From: Lepus europaeus
Lineage: Eukaryota; Chordata; Mammalia; Lagomorpha; Leporidae
Direction: 5' to 3'
Assembly: GCF_033115175.1 (NCBI RefSeq)
Contig: NC_084838.1
Location: 40,217,468-40,281,467, forward strand
DNA: 64,000 bases
The translations under genes and the position numbers were made by a program. A model generated the notes under the pieces. It did no database searches and was not told where the DNA came from. It saw nothing but the letters and a program-made list of their open reading frames with translations. Shown here one piece after another: positions 59,201-64,000 of the stretch (the stretch's first letter is position 1; every line of letters begins with the position of its first letter).

Positions 59201-59847
59201 TGGCTGCCCATGCCACGCCCTGGACGGAGGAGCCACGACACCTCACCACCGAGGCCCAGGCCCCGGGTGAGCCCGCCCTCTGCCCCCTACCCGGCGCTCT
59301 TCCTGTTCCCCCGCAGGTGGCTGCCACACTCTGCCTATGTACGAACCCTGCTGTCCCTGGTCCTTGCCAGTGGGACATCTTTGGCAGGGGTCCTGGGGCA
59401 GAGGGGTCGTCCCTGAGCCATGGGAAGCAGGATCCACTTGCGGGGGGAGGCGGGGCACATTTGAGAGAAGAGTTGGGGGCAGTGTGATGGGGGAAGCAAC
59501 ACCAGCCTAATGCAGGAGGCAGGTCCAGTGTGCCTCATGAACCCCGCTCTGGGTCAGACCTCAAACCTGGCCTTGCCCTGAGTTTCACCCCATGCTCCCC
59601 AGAGACCACGACCAGCACCACCAGCTCACTGGCGCCCCCACCCACCACGAAGATCTGTGACCCTGGGGACCTGGGCAGCGGCGGCGGACCCTCGGCGCCC
59701 TTCCTGGTCAGCGTCCCCGTCACTCTGGCCCTGGCTGCCGCTGCCGCCACTGCCAGCAGTCTCCTGATCTGGTAGGTGACCTGGGGATGGACCGAGGGGA
59801 CCCGCCTCTCGGCCTCATCCCTCACAGCCCTGCCCTGTTCCCCTAGA
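42842..59847 (+). CDS. CNTFR: CNTFR: ciliary neurotrophic factor receptor subunit alpha (whole coding span, 8 coding segments plus last stop base)
   Basis: Joining 42842-42926, 47515-47748, 53833-53950, 54112-54278, 55458-55621, 59086-59266, 59603-59771 and the A at 59847 gives 372 residues and a TGA stop, the family length. The product is the GPI-anchored alpha receptor for CNTF; it joins gp130 and LIFR to signal through JAK/STAT in neurons and muscle. Order: signal peptide (1-22), Ig-like C2 domain with C46/C89, first fibronectin-III cytokine-binding domain with paired cysteines C116/C127 and C154/C164, second FNIII domain with WSDWS at 290-294, Ser/Thr/Pro linker, and a hydrophobic GPI signal after about S342. 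N-glycosylation sequons lie at N60, N70, N142 and N190. All junctions are consensus and in frame. Confidence 0.97.
44149..44475 (-). repeat. CNTFR: CSINE
   Basis: Reverse copy from the poly(T) at 44149 to the head complement 'cgcggcgctggcctg'. Confidence 0.88.
44478..44852 (-). repeat. CNTFR: CSINE
   Basis: Reverse copy immediately abutting the preceding one in the same orientation, with (GA)n/(TA)n at 44526-44551 and the end 'ccacattgctggcccc'. Confidence 0.88.
44992..45017 (+). repeat. CNTFR: (TG)n microsatellite
   Basis: About 13 TG units in a CNTFR intron. Confidence 0.87.
46296..46347. promoter_or_regulatory. CNTFR: Imperfect inverted repeat of GTTAAC and AATTAAG sites
   Basis: GTTAAC (46296-46301), 6 bases, AATTAAG (46308-46314), a 15-base centre, CTTAATT (46330-46336), 5 bases, GTTAAC (46342-46347). 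The arms mirror each other and resemble HNF1 or homeodomain half-sites. No repeat family is recognised. Confidence 0.5.
47230..47262 (+). repeat. CNTFR: (TC)n(CA)n compound microsatellite
   Basis: A CT run flows into a CA run about 250 bases before the Ig-domain exon. Confidence 0.85.
47515..47748 (+). CDS. CNTFR: CNTFR coding exon 2: Ig-like domain
   Basis: Begins after acceptor ttcccacag and continues E29-A-P-H. It encodes nearly the whole Ig-like C2 domain in one exon: cysteine C46 (VTLPCGTANW), tryptophan W57, sequons N60-G-T and N70-G-S, and the domain-closing motif HSGLYACF with C89. It ends in phase 1 within L107 at donor GCT|GTAAGT. In this family the Ig domain is not required for ligand binding but is part of the mature ectodomain. 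Confidence 0.96.
47749..53832 (+). other. CNTFR: CNTFR intron after Ig exon
   Basis: 6.1 kb without CSINEs. The only repeat-like text seen is a MIR fragment near 52970-53060 ('actctgccatgctgtgtgac'). The 50.6-52.4 kb part is GC-rich with many spurious open frames. A TTAATTAA-type AT patch occurs at about 53648-53660. No additional exon was recognised. Confidence 0.75.
53833..53950 (+). CDS. CNTFR: CNTFR coding exon 3: first half of cytokine-binding FNIII domain 1
   Basis: 118 bases from acceptor ttacccttag. It encodes LPPREPVLSCRSNTYPKGFY, then CSW and on to NVTVL. C116 and C127 form the first conserved disulfide of class I cytokine receptors, and N142-V-T is a sequon. It ends in phase 2 at GCT|GTGAGT. 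Confidence 0.96.
54112..54278 (+). CDS. CNTFR: CNTFR coding exon 4: second half of FNIII domain 1
   Basis: Encodes HGSKIMVCEKDPALKNRC onward: the second conserved disulfide pair C154/C164, and the strand KYKVSVSVSNALGHNAT with sequon N190. It ends in phase 1 at donor TTG|GTGCGT, which is weak at +4. Inside the exon, codon V181 (GTA) followed by AGT gives CC|GTAAGT at 54215, a full intronic donor consensus. Human CNTFR, as I recall it, has Ile at this position. Confidence 0.96.
54279..55457 (+). other. CNTFR: CNTFR intron between the FNIII domain exons
   Basis: 1.2 kb, with a G run at 54300, a C run at 54582-54591, a diverged minisatellite of about 33-base period (54689-54930) and a GATG/GGTG-rich stretch (55100-55380). 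No exon was found inside. Confidence 0.8.
54685..54930 (+). repeat. CNTFR: Diverged minisatellite, about 33-base period (CCAGACCTTCTGCCTGC-type)
   Basis: 'cagaccctctgcctgc' and variants recur at 54689, 54722, 54755, 54783, 54817, 54853 and 54912, mostly 28-36 bases apart. Confidence 0.65.
55458..55621 (+). CDS. CNTFR: CNTFR coding exon 5: first half of FNIII domain 2
   Basis: Encodes KPDPPENVVARPVPSNPRRL, EVTWQTPSTWPDPESF and KFFLRYRPLILDQWQH, the proline-rich interdomain hinge and first strands of the second FNIII domain (residues 202-256). It ends in phase 0 at CAC|GTGAGT. Confidence 0.96.
57300..57615 (+). repeat. CNTFR: CSINE, old copy
   Basis: Diverged copy: 'cctggcgctgaaggcgccat', 'cttcctgctaatgcagacgc', 'gcatccggggagtggacgag', the tail 'caaataaataaaacac' and poly(A). 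Confidence 0.82.
58615..58780 (-). repeat. CNTFR: MIR element
   Basis: The reverse complement follows MIR: 'ccattttacggatgagcgtg', 'gttaagtcacttggtctcc', 'ttgaattcaggctgtagccc'. Confidence 0.75.
59086..59266 (+). CDS. CNTFR: CNTFR coding exon 6: WSXWS exon
   Basis: Encodes VELSDGTAHTITDAYAGKEY onward. The WSDWS motif (residues 290-294, bases 59185-59199) is the class I cytokine-receptor hallmark. The exon ends at TEAQAP, in phase 1, at donor CCGG|GTGAGC. The P316 before the junction differs from the Ala I recall for human. Confidence 0.96.
59603..59771 (+). CDS. CNTFR: CNTFR coding exon 7: linker and GPI-anchor signal
   Basis: Encodes ETTTSTTSSLAPPPTTKICD, a Ser/Thr/Pro stalk, then GSGGGPS (probable GPI attachment near S342) and the alanine-rich hydrophobic tail ending ATASSLLI. 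The last two bases are TG, and the donor is TG|GTAGGT. With the A at 59847 they make a TGA stop. Confidence 0.96.
59772..59846 (+). other. CNTFR: CNTFR last intron (75 bases)
   Basis: A very short GTAGGT...CCCTAG intron that splits the stop codon. If retained, the frame reads TGG TAG, adding one Trp before a new stop. Confidence 0.88.
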
Positions 59848-60530
59848 GCCGGCGTCCGTCCGTCCGTCTGTCCGTCCGTCCCGTGAGGACGTGCCAGAGC
59901 CCCTGCAGAGGAGCAGGAGGCCGGAGCTGAGCCTGCAGACCCGGGTTTCTATTTTGCACACGGGCAGGAGGACCTTTTGCATTCTCTTCAGACCCAATTT
60001 CTAGAGACCCTTGGTGGGCCCAGGCCTGCCACCCCCTCAGCCTCGCCACACCACGCCGGCCCTCCTCCCTTCTTCACGGGAGCAGGGCCATGCAGCTAAC
60101 CCACCCACCAAAGACCCCCTCCTCCCTGCCCCCTCGGGCTGGACCCTCCAACGCCAGCGACTCCCAGGAGCCCTCGGGGGGCCTGAGGGGAGCCCCCTCA
60201 CATCCACAGTTTCTCCTCCTGCCCCAAGCCTCCTGTCTGTCCCAGGGTCTCTGTTGCCACCATCAGATTATAAGCTCCTGGCGCCGGGGGGGCCCAGCCA
60301 CCCCCTTCCCCCCAGCGCCCACACTTTTCAACCCTCCCCACTTCTGCCCCTGTTTTGTACGTCTCTCCCCCGGCCCTGCTCTGCCCCACAGTATTTAATG
60401 CCCCGTCCGTCGGTCCCTCCTAGTCTGACTGAATGGTAACTTGCTGTATTTGAATTTTTTATAGATGTATATACTGGGGCGGGGGGGGGGGGGAGGGGGG
60501 CTCTCATTAAACGTCGCCATTTCATGAGCC
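59847..60530 (+). other. CNTFR: CNTFR 3' UTR exon
   Basis: Starts with the final base of the stop codon. It opens with a (GTCC)n tetranucleotide run (about 59853-59882), is C-rich through 60400 and ends with a long G tract (60479-60500) just before ATTAAA at 60506-60511. The cleavage site is estimated. Confidence 0.85.
60506..60511 (+). terminator. CNTFR: CNTFR polyadenylation signal ATTAAA
   Basis: The common variant hexamer, about 660 bases into the terminal exon. It is preceded by AT-rich 'tgaattttttatagatgtat' and a G tract. Confidence 0.82.
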
Positions 60531-62919
60531 CTCGGGACAGACCCTGTTTGGGAGGCTTCTTCCAGACCCCTCCCCCTTCCAGGCCTGGAGGAGGGAGGGG
60601 GTGACAGTTGGGGAGGCTGGGAGCACCAGTTCCACCTTCTGCAAGGTGCCTCTGGCCACGGTGCTTTCCACCTTGGGGGGTGGGGCTCGGGTTGTGGCCA
60701 GGGGCAAAGCTGTGGGAAGTAGTGGGCCACAGTCCCGGAGGCTGCCGGGCCCCTGGCTGGGGCAGAGGCCTTCCGAAGGTCCCCCCCGGAGCTGCCGCCT
60801 GGAGTACCAGGGCCGGACATGGAAGAAGGCGTGGCTAGGCTTCACCCTTGGAGCAGAGGGGCATGCGTGCATGTGCGATCCTTGGCGTCCAGGAGCCAGT
60901 CCAGGTGTGCTGGCAGGTCGGGCCAAGGGCTCAAGGCCCCGAGTGTGCTGGGCCTGGGCGAGCAGGGGCTGCCTGGAGGAGGCAGCAGCTTGGAGCATGA
61001 CGAGCGATTGGACCCGTGCTACAGGACTGGAATTACAGAGTGCAGCGTGGACCCTGGGGTTAGAGGAGTTCACACGTGACACGGCGCTGCAGAGGGTCTG
61101 TTTTTCCAAGGTGCTCAGTCTTCGGTTCAGCTCCTCACCCTGCCCACATTTCAGTCCTTAAACTGGAGCACCAGGGTACCTTTCAGGTCCAGCTCCCCTC
61201 ATAGGAGTCGCCTAACCAAGAATGCCTGGGGCTGGGGCCAAGCTGGCAGAGTCCCCGACTGGGGATATGGGTGAGAGGCTAGGGCAGAGTCCCAGCCAGG
61301 CCTGGCCTTGCTCTGAGCACCTGGAGCGAGACGAGAGAGGTACAGTCACAGCCATATGCAGACTGCCCAGACACGTCCATGCCGACACACACTCCCCAAA
61401 GCAGGTGCCGAGCACCGCCCCACAGCCAACCGCCCACCTACTTGACGTCACAGCCACTCCCAGTCAGACCCTCAGAGCAGGCTCAGAGAATGGACACCTC
61501 TCACGTGGCATCATGACCCGGGAAGGGGCTCAGGTACCAGTGAGGAGTTCCAGAGTGAGGTGGCTGGCTCCCCTCTAGGCCAGAAGAGATGGAGGTCTTC
61601 CAGCAGGGAGACTGGTGGCAGGCAGAGGCCTGGTGTCAGGGTGCAGAGGCCTGTGGCCTTGGGAGCTGAAGCGCCACCACGTGCACATGGACGTCCCGGA
61701 GGAGGCTGTGAACCTGCCTGTGCTCCCTGAGCTGGACCTGGAGGGCAGAGGGAGTCCAGGTTGGGGGAGGGGCTGCTGCCAACTCTCACCAAGGATGTGA
61801 TAATTGGGCTGTGTCAGGACCGACACCCTTCTCCAGCCCTGGGGAGGGCAGGCTGAAGTTAGGGGGCTCTCTGGCCTGTGCTGACTTCCTTCCTTGAGAG
61901 CCTTGGTCAGCCCTGACCCACCCACCGCCCACCCAGGGCTTGGGCATCAGCAATCTGGCCTCCATTAGCAACATGGGAAAGCAATTATGTTGGGCCTGGG
62001 GAGGAGGGGGCCTGCTGGAGCCTCGGAGGCTGAGGGAGGGGAGGATGAGGGCATCTCCCTACCCCCCAGCCCTATCCCGAGCCCAAGATGGCGGCAAGGG
62101 CCAAGGTACTGCCTCCCGCTGGACTGGGCACATCCTGGCCCCTCCACCTCGCAGAGGCTGTTCCCCTTGGAGGGCCTTGGCTACTTCCTGCCATCACCTC
62201 CCTCTAGTCCTGTCCTTCCTCGTCCACCTCCCACGGTGGTGCTGGGAGGCTAGGGATGGGTACAGACACCAGTTCTTGAAGCTATAGCCGACCTTGGAGA
62301 ACCAAAACACTGCTCAGGGGCAGGGCCACGGGGAGGTTTGGACCCCAACCTTCTAGCCCACCGGCTCTGTGTGCTCCCCTGAGATGCACTGGGGGTAGAC
62401 CCCCTCCCCCACCACGTCCCGGCCTGTCGCCGTCCCCCCCTCCACTCCCTCCAGGGTTACTCTGGACTCTTCTGTGCATCCCCCATTCCTCTCCCCTCCC
62501 TGGCCGCATCCCCACCCCCATGTTTGTCTCTCTGAGGGTAGCTTTGTCCCACTGCCTACCTTTGTATTTCTGTGTGCCCTTTCTCATCCCTGTCTCTGTG
62601 TCTCCATCCTTGGTCTCTTCCCAGTCTCCGCTCTGCTTACCCATCTCTCTGGTGTGGTTCCCTGTCTCTGTCCCTCTTCCCTTGTCCTGCCCTTCTCCCT
62701 ACCTCTTTCTCGGTCTTTCTGCCCTCATCTGTCTCTCTGGGTCTCTATCTCCATCCCCACGTGTGTGTGTGTGTCTACCTCCAACCCAGTCTCTGTCCAT
62801 CTCTCCTGGCTCTGCCAGTCTTATCTTCGCTTCCTTCCGTGTGGACCCGCCCAGGGGCCAGACCCCGGCCTGTGGCCGCTGCTCTGCTCTGGCCTGAGCC
62901 GGGGGCTGTCCTGGCTTCT

Positions 62920-62935
62920 GCTGCCCCCTCTCGGC
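62920..62935 (-). promoter_or_regulatory. CTCF-like motif
   Basis: On the minus strand, GGCCGAGAGGGGGCAGC. Reasonable core match. Confidence 0.4.
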
Positions 62936-63584
62936 CACCCGCCTGCCCTTCATTCCTGCTCCTGGGCTGGCGGCTGTCAACAAAATCAACCCCGCGCCGC
63001 CAGACAGGAGACAGGGCTACTTCCCGGGCAGCCCCAAGCCCTGCGGGGGCTCCAGGCCCACCCGTTGCGCTCACTCCCTCTGGGGCTGGGACTCGGAGGA
63101 AGTTCATTTCCAGCCGGAGAGAACTGAAAGCTTGGCTCCCGACCCCAGCTCGGTGTCCTGTACCTGTGTGTCTTTCTCCCCGGAGGTCTGCTCGTCTACC
63201 ACGGCCACAGCCCGGAGCCACTGCACCCTGGCAGGGTTGCACCTAGGCCACAGCCACGGGGGACAGGAAAGACTTGGGGCGGGGGTCAGCCCCGCACCGT
63301 TGGCTCTCGGAGGTCAGGGAGAACCCGAAGTGCCGAGAGAGGCTGGCAGGGACCTTATGTGACAGTGGCACTGTGAGCGGGAGGCCAGCGTGGAAGTGAG
63401 GGGGATGGAGGGGGCCTGTGTGACAGGCTTAGTCTGCGGGAGCTGCAGAGCTTCTGTTGGAGAGGGCCTGAGGGCTGGGCCAAGGGCCGCGGGTCTGGAG
63501 AACAGCGCCTCTGACCTGCCCCGCTTGGCCTGGGACTTGCTCAGTGGTAGCGCTGAGCGCCACTGGGCGCTGGAAACCCTTGCG

Positions 63585-63599
63585 CCCCAGAGGGCGCTG
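63585..63599 (+). promoter_or_regulatory. CTCF-like motif
   Basis: CCCCAGAGGGCGCTG, a close match to the CTCF core. Confidence 0.45.
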
Positions 63600-63763
63600 C
63601 CTGACGGCACTGGTCCGAGCGCGGAGGCTGGCGGGGGCCGTCTCAGGTAGCGCTGGTCTGATGGGGGCCGGTCGGAGCAGAGGGGCTGTTCTCGGCTAGA
63701 AGCTCTTTGGGGGCAGGGACCAGGCCAAGAAGGCGCCTTCCTGGGCAGTGGCCTGGGGAGTGG

Positions 63764-63778
63764 CCGCCAGGGGGCAGG
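63764..63778 (+). promoter_or_regulatory. CTCF-like motif
   Basis: CCGCCAGGGGGCAGG, a close match to the CTCF core. Confidence 0.5.
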
Positions 63779-64000
63779 GCAGGTTCTCAGGAGACTCAGA
63801 GGAACCGGCCCCGGAGCGGGAGCGGGACAGTGCGGACTGTGTGCAAAATAACGCCCACGGCAGCTCAACTCGCGCCGCTCTGCTGTCCTGGGCAAGTGGT
63901 GACGACGATGTGCAACCGTGCGCCACGTCGTGTGTGGCCGGGTGAGTGCGCCTTGGGGCTCACCAGGACCGGGAGGTCGTGGGAGTGGAGCAGTGAGGGA

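Larger units (their letters stand above)
60531..64000. other. Intergenic region downstream of CNTFR
   Basis: No gene recognised. 62500-62820 is pyrimidine-rich 'tctctgtctcc' low complexity with long spurious open frames. 62900-63960 is CpG-rich and holds three CTCF-like sites. No coding exon of a neighbouring gene was found. Confidence 0.65.

Noticed and set aside
62472-63246. Overlapping frames of 217 and 224 codons downstream of CNTFR
   Set aside because: Translation of 'tctctgtctcc' low-complexity sequence; no domain and no splice or poly(A) evidence of a gene.

Overview
This window is nuclear DNA of a mammal, almost certainly a lagomorph and probably rabbit. It carries about twenty copies of the lagomorph-specific tRNA-derived C-repeat (CSINE), and its genes have vertebrate exon-intron structure. 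The gene order, DCTN3 then RPP25L then CNTFR, all on the + strand, matches the block on human 9p13 in mirror orientation.

Layout: 1-815 holds the last two exons and 3' UTR of DCTN3 (dynactin p24 subunit). 816-1970 is a short spacer with a good CTCF-like site. 1975-3700 is RPP25L, with a CpG-island promoter, a noncoding first exon and one coding exon for a 163-residue Alba-family RNase P/MRP-like protein. 3.7-21 kb is a spacer packed with 16 CSINEs plus L2, MLT1, L1M and MIR relics, and one non-repetitive stretch near 11.3 kb rich in POU/octamer and RFX motifs. 21.1-24.1 kb is a large CpG-rich domain with the likely main CNTFR promoter and noncoding exon 1 (donor at 23966/23967). A second CpG island with a possible alternative 5' exon lies at 34.2-34.7 kb. 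CNTFR coding exons run from 42842 to 59771, the stop codon is split across the last intron (TG|A), and the 3' UTR ends near 60530. 60.5-64 kb is non-coding, with three CTCF-like motifs near its right end.

The eight CNTFR coding segments join in frame with consensus splice sites to give a 372-residue GPI-anchored receptor: signal peptide, Ig-like domain, two fibronectin-III cytokine-receptor domains, WSDWS motif and a hydrophobic GPI signal. The three genes are unrelated in function (microtubule motor cofactor, RNA-processing-like factor, neurotrophic cytokine receptor) and simply share synteny.

I found no previously undescribed molecular system. The points most worth a second look are a consensus-quality cryptic splice donor inside CNTFR exon 5, the splice-split stop codon, an imperfect inverted repeat of homeodomain-like sites at 46.3 kb, several candidate regulatory modules, CTCF-like sites at both flanks, and several diverged minisatellites in the introns. 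Most long ORFs outside the listed exons are GC-rich or repeat-derived shadows.
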